A stretch of DNA of 64,000 nucleotides from Antedon bifida (lineage: Eukaryota; Echinodermata; Crinoidea; Comatulida; Antedonidae). The position numbers and the translations under genes were made by a program. Every line of letters begins with the position of its first letter. Position 1 is the stretch's first letter. Below the pieces are notes generated by a model that saw nothing but the letters and a program-made list of their open reading frames with translations, was not told the origin of the DNA and did not search any database. Where the stretch lies: positions 5,582,501 to 5,646,500 of the forward strand of contig OY727094.1 in the NCBI GenBank assembly GCA_963402885.1, written 5' to 3'. Shown here piece after piece: positions 10,254 through 20,925 of this stretch.

Positions 10254-12300
10254 CTTGAGAGATTAGAAAAAAACCAATGTAATTGTTTCGAAAAAAAATA
10301 GTAAAGTTATAAAATAAAAAAAAAATAAAAAATTGTATAAATTAATATTGAAGACAAAAAAGAAACGTAACCCAGCACAAGTAACGCACAAGAAGATAAG
10401 CAAACAAATATAACCATGAGACATAAAACTAGACACAGGAGTAAGAAAAGCATTTTTAATATTTTTTTTTTTTTTTTTTTTATATTCTTATTTTAAAATA
10501 ATATATATAGTCTGTATATAGGGTATAAATGAATTATATATCAAAACAATACTACTGAAAATAATTATATAAGATTAGTAAATGTATCTCCTACAGTACA
10601 TTTATTAGTTAAATGTTTACAATTTTAGATATAGAACAAAAAAAAAATATGAGAAAATTATGAAAAAAAAGTGGATAACAGAAAAGAAATATTAATGTTC
10701 TGATTCCAATAACGTTGATAAAATCACTTAATGTAAATATATATATATATAAACCAAACAAAATTAAGAATAACAATGAAATAGTTATTATTATTATTAG
10801 AAATAATTGTATTAATCTGTTGAAGATGAAATGAATAAATAGTGGTTAACGCCACAAAAGAGAAAAAAAAAGTTATAAAATAATTTAAATGTTTTAATTT
10901 AAGCAAAGAAATTAATAAATGCAAATATTAGCAATTTAAAAAATATATTCTTAATGAACCTTATTCTGCATTTTGGACCACGACAAATAACCAATGGTTA
11001 TATCAATATGTGAAGATCGTACGTTAAAATAATCTATATTTATCACTATATCTTAAAACTAATAAACTCAGCCTGGATGCATCCGTAACGGATCAAATTA
11101 GTCTATTCGTATATTCACCATCTTTTTTTCACTTCTAGGAAGTCACCAGACATGTTATTGCATTAGGTTAAACTAACCTAACTACTGAAAAAAGTCTGGT
11201 TTTTATAGCAGAATTTTGCCAAATTTTGTATTTGACCATTTTAGGGGAAATTAATGTTTTTTCGTCTAGATTTCTATTACAAATTTTTGATTTATGTACA
11301 ATTAACCAGATATCATGTTTAAAATTCATGCCTGTACCTGAGCTTTAAAGGGAATAAAATGAAAACGCATATTTCGAGTAATAAAAAGTAAGTGTATGTA
11401 CAATCATATAACATACCATATAATAGGCCTACTATCATGTTCCGCCGTACCACGTCAAGAGTGTAATCATTATTTAAAAATTAATTTATTTCGGAATTGT
11501 TATATCCATATTTACTGCATTGTTGAAGGCTGTGTATGTACGATAATGATATGATTAGGCCTATATTAGTAATAATAATTTTATTATAGTTTTCACGGTT
11601 TTTATTCAAGTTGTTCATGATACTGTACATTATAAAGATACAATAGATATTTAATAAATAAAAGAACATCAGTAATTTGCAATTTATTTAGGATGGACGC
11701 CTACGGTAACAAATAGGACCCAAACGGAAAACCGCGAGCTCGTCCCACGTAGAATCTGTATCTATCCTCTGAGCGGGCTTCCACTCAACCGCTCGTCCGC
11801 TCCGTGTTTTGTGTTACTTTACTATTACATTACTTTACTATTAATTTATAATTCTGTAAGTATAGGCCTATGTTATACTATATATTTATTTTGTGTCAAT
11901 AAAAAAAAACCAATTTTCTTCATTTAAAATAAATTGAAATGTTTTGCGATTTCTTTTCCACCTAATCAATTTGAATACAAAACAACTTCACAAAAAACAG
12001 TTCATATTCAAATCAGTGGCCCTGTATCAAACATTGCAAAAAAGTTATATGTTTCATTATTCTTTATACCGTATAATTGTTTCTTAATGTAGGCCTATAT
12101 GAATTGATTACATTATTCTACTCAATTTATAAGACAGTGATATTTGGCTTATGTTATATTCTAATATAGTGGAGTGGGTACTCTCATTGTCATCTCCACT
12201 CGCGAAAGCCCGCCAAAGGCGGCTTTTTGCGAGTATGTAAAAGTATCTCGCTTGCTTCATGAATACTGAAAGATGAGAGCATATCAATTTGATCTCACGA
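10254..12300. other. Intron of gene A, no gene seen
   Basis: A long AT-rich stretch between the last two coding exons of gene A, with a T-run at 10463-10481, TA repeats near 10738-10752 and scattered AGGCCTA words. A tRNA-like word (GAGCGGTTGAGTGG on the minus strand, near 11780) lacks a B box. The open frames here are short and match nothing I know. Confidence 0.45.
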
Positions 12301-13030
12301 CGCTTGCGTACAATTGAAGACTGTTCTGTCGAAGGTGCCACGCCGATAAAGTGTTACCGAGTCGTTCCAAAATCGAATTTGAATCAATACCATAAAAACG
12401 CCTATAAGTTTCACGGCAACTTTAAAAAAATATCACGGCAATTTTTTCAACAAAAGCCACGGCAATTTGAAAAAAACCACGGCAATTTGAAAAAACCCAC
12501 GGCAATTTGAAAAAACCCACGGCAAATTAAAAGTAAAACATCACAGAAAATTAAAAATAAAACATCACGGCAAATTACAGAATGCCCCGGAGAAGTGGGT
12601 TACCACGGCGTAAATTGATGTAAATATTATTATATTAATTTATTTAACTGCAGCAGTTTACGTGTTTATTGCACTCTTCTTGAACTTTCTAGGCCGGGCT
12701 AGACCATAGGCCCTATTACAAGGTAGGCCTAGGCCCTACATTCTACAATGTTTTAATATATTTACAGTAATCTGATTCCAAGGGTTTCATTTCCGCCGTG
12801 GTAACTCACTTCCGCCGTGGCATTCTGTAATTTGCCGTGGTGTTTCATTACTAATTTGCCGTGGTATTTTTGTTAAATTGCCGCGATGTTTTATTTTTAA
12901 TATTGCCGTGGCTTTTTTTCAAATTGCCGTGGCTTTTTTTAAGTTGCAGTGATATTATTTGAAAGTTGCTGTGACACTTATAGGCCACCGTAATTTTCAG
13001 TATTCTGCGATTCGAACCCGGAACCTTCTG
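12300..13030. repeat. Foldback element with CACGGCAATTTGAAAAAA tandem units
   Basis: The left arm (about 12400-12620) repeats CACGGCAATTTGAAAAAA-like units. The right arm (about 12790-12990) carries the reverse complement (TTTTTTTCAAATTGCCGTGG). The arms also share ACAGAATGCC...GTGGTTACCACGG / CCGTGGTAACTCAC...GGCATTCTGT around a spacer with TAGGCCTAGGCC. Both strands have short open frames only because of the repeats. It looks like a non-autonomous foldback transposon in the intron of gene A. Confidence 0.7.
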
Positions 13031-13045
13031 CTTCATATGCAGAGG
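12985..13045 (-). repeat. tRNA-like 3' half (pseudo-tRNA or SINE piece)
   Basis: On the minus strand TCTGCATATGAAGCAGA forms a 5-bp stem with a 7-nt loop like an anticodon arm, followed by AGGTTCCGGGTTCGAATC, a T-arm/B-box word. No matching 5' half is visible because foldback repeat sequence replaces it, so an intact tRNA is unlikely. Confidence 0.4.
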
Positions 13046-13175
13046 AGACTATAACTTTGTTGTATTCTCTTTTTTTGTGTGTGGAACTATGACATTAATA
13101 AATTAATTAATAATTTGAAACGACAAAGATGAGAAAATCTATGAGAATGAGAATATATAAATAAATATAATATAC

Positions 13176-13379
13176 CCTACAAATTCTTTCCAGCAAATCT
13201 CATTCTGGACTCGTTCAAGTCGAGTTATTGCTCCATCTGGAAGAGTTTTTTTAAATAGTGTGGATATTTCTCTGTATTCTTCGTTATTTGCTTCCTCATT
13301 CACTCTTACAAGTTGATGTGTTTTCGTTGTGTCGATGGTTGTATCCCAAGTCCTTGGGAAAGTAAGAGTGTGTAACAAC
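13176..13379 (-). CDS. Gene A, exon with the start of the PARP catalytic domain
   Basis: This exon supplies the N-terminal part of the ADP-ribosyltransferase fold. It opens after CTTGCATTGCAG and codes LLHTLTFPRTWDTTIDTTKT, then HQLVRVNEEANNEEYREIST, LFKKTLPDGAITRLERVQ, NEICWKEFVG. The FPRTW start, the EY..I...F helix and the IERVQN-like strand are standard landmarks at the beginning of PARP domains. It ends at GTAGG with a GTATAT donor, phase 2, and joins to 9599-10253. Unlike the array copies it keeps the FPRTW segment, so the domain is complete in gene A. A SINE ends only about 18-20 bp upstream of its acceptor. Confidence 0.85.
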
Positions 13380-13397
13380 CTGCAATGCAAGTAGATA

Positions 13398-13690
13398 AAT
13401 ACTGTTTTATTTTATTTTTATTTTATGTCTTCAGGCAATGTGGCCAAGGATTACCAATAGTGAATTGATCACTGTCCTATCAGATAGGTGGTAATCCCCC
13501 TGATACAGGGGTTATTTTGTGAACCAGTTCACCGTTCCTTAAAGTGCACACAGGTTAGAACCCTTGCCGATGTTGTTGGCTCTTAGGTACGGTAAACGGC
13601 GCCTCTGCCTTAACCGCTCTACCACATTTGACTCGGCCAGTTGAAAGGCAAGTGCACACCTGAGCTAAAGGGTGGTACTTTGGGGTAGCC
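13398..13690 (-). mobile_element. tRNA-derived SINE, minus strand
   Basis: Read on the minus strand: AGAGCGGTTAAGGCAGAGGC (A box region), CGTACCTAAGAGCC, then AACATCGGCAAGGGTTC (weak B box), a body with GTGCACTTTAAGGAACGG, ACCAATAGTGAATT-type words and a tail ACATAAAATAAAAATAAAAT. The same layout recurs at 56432-56775. The A-rich tail ends just upstream of the acceptor of the gene A exon at 13379. Confidence 0.8.
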
Positions 13691-14029
13691 CCTGTTGTGT
13701 TTTCGTCACTATAAGGTCAGTGATTAAATCAATATAGTTTGTAATATATTTCAAACATTTATTGTAAACTTAATTATTCAATCAGAAACAAGGCGGAGAC
13801 CATCCAGATATACCACTGACGGTCTAAAAAGAAGGCAGGTGAAAAGAGACAGATGAAAGATCAAGTGATCTAGGTAGGGTGTGAATTTTATTAGCAGAAT
13901 ACCGATGTTCAATTCTCGGTTGAGGTACGGTAACTATTTATTTCTTGAGTATTACCGACACAGGTGTCTTAAAGTTTTCGATTTTTTTATAAATACATCA
14001 ATAATAGTTGTGTATGATAAAACCTTGAC

Positions 14030-14217
14030 CTTCGACAAATTTCTTTTCTGGTTTTGTATTTGTCATTGGTTTGTTTCATGTCAGAGAAGTCCAGCGTGTA
14101 GTTTTGATCACCCGCTTTAAATTTAACGGTGGAACTTCCGTCTTCATTTTCATAAGCGTTAAACAAACGTTCAATACGGTGACTGTCTATTTCAGATTGA
14201 GAACTCTTCTTGGTATT
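14030..14217 (-). CDS. Gene A, second WWE domain, C-terminal half
   Basis: After TTTTTTTATTAG (phase 0) the exon codes NTKKSSQSEIDSHRIERLF, NAYENEDGSSTVKFKAGDQ, NYTLDFSDMKQTNDKYKTR and KEICRR, ending at CGAAG with a GTCAAG donor (phase 2). The pattern of a short helix, KFKAG, NYTLDFSDM.Q.N and a basic end is the second half of a WWE domain, which in PARPs binds iso-ADP-ribose or mediates protein contacts. It joins in phase to 13176-13379, placing WWE directly before the catalytic domain as in PARP11/PARP12-type proteins. Confidence 0.85.
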
Positions 14218-14409
14218 CTAATAAAAAAACAATTATAATTGTATTAATCCATGTTAAAATGCTTGTCATACTGTACTTTTTGTAATATCACCAATCCCGA
14301 TACACACCCTATATATACCTGAACATATGTAACACATCTAAGTTTACAAAAACAACCATCAGCTCATAATAATAGTAACTTCTATGTTAGTTAGTCAAAA
14401 ACCTTATAC

Positions 14410-14479
14410 CTGTTCACCATATTCAATCCACTGTTCATGTTCATCTTTCCAATACCATGAAATATGTTCAAAAAGAGAT
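14410..14479 (-). CDS. Gene A, second WWE domain, N-terminal half
   Basis: A 70-nt exon between an excellent acceptor (TATCTCTTTAACCTTTGTACAG, phase 2) and a GTATAA donor (phase 0). It codes SLFEHISWYWKDEHEQWIE and YGEQ, the W..W half of a WWE domain. It is too short to stand out as an ORF but lies exactly between in-phase neighbours and parallels 16419-16533 residue by residue (WYWKDE....WI.YG). Confidence 0.8.
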
Positions 14480-14556
14480 CTGTACAAAGGTTAAAGAGAT
14501 ATAAATTATTTTTAATTAATCAATCGACAAAATGTAGCACATACAATATGATATAT

Positions 14557-14630
14557 GCGTGTGGCGCAGTGTGTTGGACGTTGGACTATTGATTGTGAGA
14601 TCGTGAGTTCGAATCCAACTCTCGTCGCAT
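14557..14630 (+). repeat. tRNA-like sequence, probable SINE head or tRNA pseudogene
   Basis: It contains an A-box-like TGGCGCAGTGTGTTGGACG and a B box GAGTTCGAATCC at the right spacing, and 5' TGCG can pair with 3' CGCA. The anticodon arm cannot be closed with confidence, so I do not call a functional tRNA. It is followed directly by a MITE. Confidence 0.5.
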
Positions 14631-14643
14631 TGCTTGTATCCTT

Positions 14644-14806
14644 AAGCTCTGTCTACACTATCAAACTAGTTTGACAAAAAAATGTGATGTGCCCAAATAT
14701 GGTAGTAATATAGCCAAATATGGTAGTAATATGACATCATCATATCCATATATTAGCACGTCACACTTTTTTGTCACATACATTTTGATAGTGTAGACAA
14801 GGCTTA
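14644..14806. mobile_element. AAGCTCTGTCTACACTATCAAAC MITE, copy 4
   Basis: The best preserved copy. The left end is TAAGCTCTGTCTACACTATC and the right end GATAGTGTAGACAAGGCTTA. The core has ATGTGCCCAAATATGGTAG repeated and GCACGTCACACTTTTTTGTC. Confidence 0.8.
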
Positions 14807-15084
14807 AGGCAAGATACTTTAAGCCAGGTGTATAAATGGGTACCTGGTATAGGTCAAATCACAACTCCGCTAAGTAATGGCTACAATATCATGGGAGTGT
14901 GTTTCCATACGTGTTTGATCAAAAAAATGACTGGGGTAATAATGTGAAGCGCCTAAAGGCTTTATGCATTTAACAAATTAATGATAACTGCATTTTATTT
15001 ACCATAGAAATGTTTAAGTAACCTAAATTACTTTATCCATTATATGAACATATAAACAATAACACTAAAATGTTTTTTACTGGC

Positions 15085-15263
15085 CTTCGAGAAATGTCTT
15101 TTCTGGTTTTGTATACGTCATTGGTTTGGCTCATGTCAGAGAAGTTCAGCGTATAGTTTTCACCACCGGCTTTAAATTTAATGGTGGGACTTCCATTTCC
15201 ATTTTTATAAGCTTTGTACAATCTTTCAATATCTGTACTGTCTTTGTCTGCTCCTCCAGTACT
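15085..15263 (-). CDS. Gene A, first WWE domain, C-terminal half
   Basis: It opens after TGTTTTTATTAG (phase 0) and codes STGGADKDSTDIERLYKAYK, NGNGSPTIKFKAGGENYTL, NFSDMSQTNDVYKTRKDIS and R. It is a clear paralogue of 14030-14217. The length, 179 nt, keeps phase 2. The expected donor position reads CGAAG followed by GCCAGT: either a rare GC donor, or a mutated donor. A GTAAAA 6 nt further would change phase and break the frame into the next WWE exon. Confidence 0.8.
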
Positions 15264-15269
15264 CTAATA

Positions 15270-16400
15270 AAAACAATTATAATTAGGTTAACCAGCTTCG
15301 CTCACGTATCATGGTCGTGTCCACAGATGCTTCTCGAAATGTACGCAATATGTGTACCGCAGGACTATACTATGTATTGTCAAATACAATTCGCACACTG
15401 GGAATTTACTGAAATAGAAACTTGTCGCAAAATGAGTCTAAAAATATTGAATCAAATTAATCGAAACCAAGTTTGTGTTTGGTATGCCTAATCGGCCGCG
15501 ATGCAAAAATCCATGAAAACCTAAAATATTTAGGTTAAAACGTTTTAGCAACCATTAATGTTTACCAACTGAACTCGCAGGTCGTTACAAAAATCCTTTC
15601 AAACAATTTTTTTGGATCGAATTTCTGTTCGCATACAGAATTGAAAGAGAGATTGGAATTAAATTTTCCAAAGTAAAATCGTATTCAAAAGCAAAGTAAA
15701 ATCGTATTCTGTTAATAGTTTACCATGTTGTACTCGAGTTGAGTATCGAAATTTAGTAATTAAAAACAATTATTGTAAAAGGGAAAATTTAAACGAAGCT
15801 AGAATTTTTTTGTTATGGTATATCGCTCACAGAATACTGTCTTGGCACATCAGTGGCCAAGCCCGCGGTTTTTTTTACAAGGGGTTTTTCCACACTTACA
15901 TGGGTTTACCTAAAAGTTTGCTCAAATTTTTGTTAAAGAAAATGATTTTCTCATTTGTAGAATTTCTTTTGCACATTTAACGTCAACACTGATCGTTTTT
16001 ACATTTAACGTCGTGATATTTGCACATTAGTGGATTAAGAATGTTTACAGATTTGCACATTTGAGAGCAACATGTTTGCACAAAATGTGGTTGTTTGCAC
16101 ATTTCACGGCTCAACAAGCATTACTCGAGGACATTATTTTAAGTCGAAATACTTTAAACTTAATTTAAGGACTAAGAGACACATTGTTGATAATTGGAAT
16201 CTTTTAAACGATCAAATATGTTAATTGAAAATCGTTAACTTTGTTGAAACCGGCTATCGATACTTTAGGACCCGTCGTATAAGTAAAAGGAACAACATTC
16301 AATTTTGAATTCACAAAGGAGCCTATAAGCAGACTGAAACAACCAAACTCGGATAGGCCTCAGCAATGTATGTGGTCCAAGCACACCAATAGCTAAAGTT
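15270..16400. other. Intron inside the first WWE domain of gene A
   Basis: No gene was recognised. Near 15960-16110 the word TTTGCACATTTAACG and variants (GCACATTT, GCACATTAG, TTTGCACAAAATG) recur irregularly. The open frame at 15126-15491 on the plus strand is the shadow of the WWE exon plus intron. Confidence 0.4.
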
Positions 16401-16418
16401 AAAAGTTAAAAAACTTAC

Positions 16419-16533
16419 CGTTTGACCTTTTTGACCATATCTAATCCACATTCCACTTTCATCTTTCCAATACCATTGATATGTTTCTCCTATTGTCTCT
16501 TCCATTGCTTTTATTTCGTTATTAATGGAAGAC
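16419..16533 (-). CDS. Gene A, first WWE domain, N-terminal half (most 5' exon found)
   Basis: The exon codes SSINNEIKAMEETIGETYQW, YWKDESGMWIRYGQKGQT and ends at ACG with a perfect GTAAGT donor (phase 0). YQWYWKDE..MWIRYG is the N-terminal WWE half. The ATG at 16505 could start translation, but an in-frame acceptor-like TACAACAG lies just before 16533 with phase 2, the phase of the other WWE acceptor. I therefore read it as an internal exon with the true start further upstream, not found in the next 9 kb, which is filled with mobile DNA. Confidence 0.75.
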
Positions 16534-18099
16534 CTGTTGTATTTCAGCCACTACACACTGCTGTTTTCGTACAATTGTAATTTAGGGGCTTAATTTCTGA
16601 GAAGAAAATTTTCGTTAGAATATTTATTTAAATTATGTAGTGGTAGGCCTACAGTACAGTAGTAATATTGGAATAGACTCAATAATGGGATAAATGTTAT
16701 CATCCCTGCTTATAATATAACGTGAACCCGCATTTCATAAGCTAGTCTGGGCTCCAGACGGAGTTTTGTAATAATATAAATATTTTTGCACATATGTGCA
16801 TACGTGTATTACTTGAGTTTGGATACTCCGTCTGGGGAAACACGCATAAGTCACGTGGTTTGACACCAAGAATTCTTGGTGCATAAATTATCCAGTTGAC
16901 TAGTTTCAGCCGCATGCCATTGGCTACTCACTCGTACGTCGTTTTAATATTCATATTTCAGACTTTCAAAGACTCAACATCTAAGACGATGCGCATGCGC
17001 TATGTTACGTTTAGGGTTTAGGCAATGTGTGCTTGGTTGGGTACATTGATGAAAGTTTCTGAAGGCTAGAAATGATTTTATATGCCTAGTAGTCTGGTAA
17101 ACATTTGATGAGATTTTTCCCAAGAACATGAAAACTCGTCTTGATATGATAGGCTAGCTTCTCCGCCAAATCAAACTTTGAATGGATCAGTTATTATGCG
17201 GAGAAAATTTGATTTAATTCCCACCCAGACCCTGTCCTGTTCTGTGGGTGTCAGATGAAATCGGTCGCGCTTGAAATCGGTCGCGTTTGAAATCGGTCGC
17301 GATAAAATCAACTTCCGGTATTTTGTATGGCGCGCCGCTAGAGCTATACTTTTGATTATATCGGTCGCGTTTGAAATCGGTCGCGTTTGAAATCGGTCGC
17401 GCTATTTTGTATGAATCGAGCGCGCGAGCGGGATATACATTTTTCGTTTATATAGATTTAATTGCTATTTTTTAGGAACTAGTTTATTTTTGTGGATATT
17501 TTTTATTTGGTTAATAAATATTTATTGTCAACTATTAAATTATTTTTTTTTTTTGTATTTCACAGGTCTCGGAGGACTGTGTCTGTTCAAAATGGCCATT
17601 TCTAAACACGTTTAAATATTATATTAGGCATATAATAATTTACCTCTATTTATATGTACTGTAAATAATATATTATATAGAGAATATACGTCTGTCGTGT
17701 CTTTTATTATGCAATGCAAACAATTACGTATGGTTTTAGGATATTAATAAAATATATAGATAATACATGGAGGTATAAAAATAGATATGCCGTTATAAAT
17801 CAATCTACCGGCCTACAGTAGGACTATGATGTACAATGATAGATGTGAGAATAATAATGTATGGATAATAAAGGTGGACACGATTCTCAAAGAGGTAATC
17901 TGCACTGATATTTAAACATTTATATTTACGAACGGGGTATGAATGTGAGACACTGAGTTGCACTTACTTAATTATTTACATTAAATGATTATTATAAAAT
18001 GAAGAAATAAAAGATATTCAAATTAAAATCTATAGTATCGCCGACGTATGAACGTAAATTATATATAAATCATACTGTCAAATTATAGAAAAAGTGCTT

Positions 18100-18258
18100 T
18101 ATTCGGAATTATTATGGATAAGCAAGCCTGTGAACTACAGCGATTTTAATTGCTTTTGTTTATCCTTGCCTCCTTAGATTTCAACGTGTCTTGATTTGGT
18201 TACCTATGTTTTAAATGTATTTCGATTTTAAAGGCTAAATAAAGAATGAATGAATGAA
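18100..18258 (+). repeat. 3' end of a LINE or SINE
   Basis: A short non-coding tract ends in TTTTAAAGGCTAAATAAAGAATGAATGAATGAAC, a simple-repeat tail typical of CR1-like LINE or SINE insertions on the plus strand. No reading frame is visible before it. Confidence 0.45.
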
Positions 18259-18361
18259 CATGATCTCATAATCGCGTCGAGCATCTATAGCTCATTGGAT
18301 CGTTTCACAAAAACACGTGCAGGAGGCCTATAGACGTTTCAAACGTATGGATGCTTATTAG

Positions 18362-19345
18362 TAATATTTACCGCCCCACTACTTGACCTTATTGAATCTC
18401 ACAATGTGAAGTGTATGGCGTACGCTGATGACACTCAGCTTTATGTCACTTTCAACCCTAATCAGCGTAATTCTGCTGTCAGTAAACTTGAATCCTGTAT
18501 TGCCGAAGTCAGAGCATGGTGTCAATCTAACAACCTGGTTATGAATGATGCTAAAACAGAACTTATTCATTTTTCTTCTCGTTTTAAGCCTGCGTGTTGG
18601 ACTGCCTCTGTTAAGATTGGTAATTCTTTCATTCAACCATCGTCATCCTGTAGAAACCTTGGAGTTGTCATGGATTCAACGCTTTGTATGTCCAATCAGG
18701 TACATAACATCTGCAAAGCTGGGCTTCACGCTATTCGTAAAATTGGAAGCATTCGGAAGTACCTGGATTCAAGATCAACTGAGATTCTTGTTCACGCCTT
18801 TGTTACATCAAGGCTAGACTGTTGTAACTCATTACTTTATGGCTTACCAGCAAAGGATATCTCTAAAATTCAGCGAGTCCAGAACACAGCTGCCCGATTG
18901 GTCGTTCAAAGCCCCATAAGGCAACATATCACACCTGTGCTGAGACAGCTTCACTGGCTTCCGGTAACACAAAGAATTACATTCAAGATCCTGCTCTTTG
19001 TTTTCAAAGCTCTTCATAATTCTTCATCTAAGTTCATTTCTGAACTTATTCAACCTTATGTTCCTAAGCGGTCTCTGAGATCTCGATCTGAGTCTCTTCT
19101 TGCCCATATATTTCATCCCTCCACTAAGTTTTATGGAAATCGTTCATTTTCTTCGGCATCCGTTTCTCTATGGAATGCGTTGCCTATTGAAATCCGTCAG
19201 GCTACTTCCACCAGTGTCTTCAAATCTCTCCTCAAAACCCACCTTTTTAATTTGTAATTTTTCAAAATTTTCTGTCTTTGTAAAGCGCATTGAGGCTTTC
19301 AGCATAATGCGCTATATCAAGTACCAGTTATTATTATTATTATTA
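18362..19345 (+). pseudogene. 5'-truncated LINE ORF2, open from the YADD box to the stop
   Basis: An uninterrupted frame (ATG at 18406 is internal; the frame opens before it with PLLDLIESHNVKCM) codes AYADDTQLYV, the catalytic Asp-Asp box of reverse transcriptase. Thumb-like and C-terminal sequences follow: LGVVMDSTL, VHAFVTSRLDCCNSLLYGLP, IQRVQNTAARLV, LHWLPVTQRITFKIL, and an end with LWNALPIEIR and FKSLLKTHLF. This order is characteristic of the L2/CR1/Jockey group of LINEs. A (TTA)n tail follows at 19329-19346. The 5' part of the RT and the endonuclease are missing. The frame is intact, so the insertion is probably recent. Confidence 0.85.
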
Positions 19346-19346
19346 T

Positions 19347-19740
19347 CTTTACCTCGCCATGGACAACGATCGTACTTTTGTCCATGATTTGACACACTAA
19401 CAAGTGCGTGTTTTTTAAAAAGGGGAAACCCCGTCAGCAAAATAACGTATTGTTAGAGGAAACAGCTGTACTGCACGATCACATTTTACTAAAATCTATT
19501 TTAAACATTAGAAATAAAAATATACACGTAATTTGCCTCAACAATAATCATTATACACTTAATATTATCCTACATAACGGAGAAATAAAATAGAAATAAA
19601 AATAAGGTGATCGAATAGTATGTTGTTAACGACATGGATATGATATAATCTGTCACAGTATGCATAAGTATAAAAATGGATACGCTGGCTTTACGGGCTA
19701 TATTGTAAAAATTATTGTTTTTAAATAAATTGTTCTCTTT
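19347..19740. other. Interior of the TIR element, unassigned
   Basis: It contains a 61-codon plus-strand frame (19408-19593; Lys/Asn/His/Ile-rich) with no recognisable motif. No transposase signature was seen. Confidence 0.3.
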
Positions 19741-20238
19741 TACGTAATTGTTTGCATAATAAAAGACACGACAGACGTATATTCTCTATATAATATATTA
19801 ATTACAGTACATTATAAATAGAGGTAAATTATTATATGCCTAATATAACATTATGCCTAATATAATATTTAAACGTGTTTAGAAATGGCCATTTTGAACA
19901 GACACAGTCCTTCTCCGAGACCTGTGAAATACAAAAAAAAAATTAATTTAATGATTGATAATAAATATTTATTAACCAAGTAAAAAATATCCACATAAAT
20001 AATCTAGTTCCTAAAAAATATCAATTATAAACGAAAAATGTACTGTATATCCCGCTCTAGAAATGCATCCCGCTCGATCCATACAAAATAGCGCGATCGA
20101 TTTCAAACGCGACCGATTTCATCAAAAGTATAGCTCTAGCGGCACGTCATACAAAATACCGGAAGTTGATTTTATCGCGACCGATTTCAAACGCGACCGA
20201 TTTCAGACGCGACCGATTTCATCGTAAACCGTTCTGTG

Positions 20239-20925
20239 TGGTGGTGTAGCCCTGTTGTGTGCCGGTCGGTAGTGGTATGTACCTTATTGGCCTTTTATTT
20301 GGCAGGTCACACGTACGAGTTGAGTAGCCCTACGAAGGAGGCCTAGGCCAGGACTAAACAATTAATAAACAAAACAACTTGGCAACACGATTTTATATTT
20401 CAACAGTTGTTCAGTCTCGATCATACATTCAGCACTGTACGTACGTACTCGATCTTTTTCATTTTGAAACAAAATGATCATTGGTTGATTCGAAATCCAT
20501 ATTTACATACCGCCCGCCCCATATAGCCAAATACGGTATGATAACCTACGTCATTCTTATCGGATGTTTGCGGTCTGCAAATCGATTTCTATACGTGTTT
20601 CACAAGTCTGTATTTTCAGACAAAAATCGCGGTCGAAATAAAAACAAATAAATAAAAAAAAAGACAATAAATACAGACTTGGGGCAAGTCTATTCATAAG
20701 CAAGCATCAACTACGTAAGTACGTTGGGAATTACCTCGCAGTGTATAATGTAGTGATCAACTAAAATAAATAAATAAAAAGGACGTAAGCTCACCGCAAT
20801 TTATTTGAACACTCACAAGCAATAGATCATCTTCCTCAACTTAAATCGATTTCGCGCGCGACGACCCTACACCCAAGAAAGGTTAAATGCGGGTGTAAGT
20901 ACAGAACCTAGATAGAATCGACGAA
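20239..20925. other. Unassigned sequence
   Basis: No gene or repeat was identified. TTTCGCGCGCGACG near 20850 is CpG-rich. Scattered AGGCCTAGGCC words occur near 20340. Confidence 0.3.

Larger units (their letters stand above)
17248..20230. mobile_element. 2.98-kb TIR element with GAAATCGGTCGCG subterminal repeats
   Basis: The ends are GGTGTCAGATGAAATCGG and, inverted, GGTTTACGATGAAATCGG, with an 8-bp target duplication GTTCTGTG at 17240-17247 and 20231-20238. Inverted arms extend about 480 bp: GAAATCGGTCGCG repeats, AACTTCCGGTATTTTGTATG, CTAGAGCTATACTTTTGAT, a T/A-run, GGTCTCGGAG.ACTGTGTCTG and the AATATACGTCTGTCGTGTC region (about 17690 and 19790). An 8-bp duplication fits hAT, P or Merlin-like transposases. 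No transposase gene is inside; a LINE fragment and another repeat tail occupy the middle. Confidence 0.85.

Noticed and set aside
14557-14630. Possible functional tRNA gene
   Set aside because: A and B boxes are present but the anticodon arm does not fold convincingly; more likely a SINE head or pseudogene.
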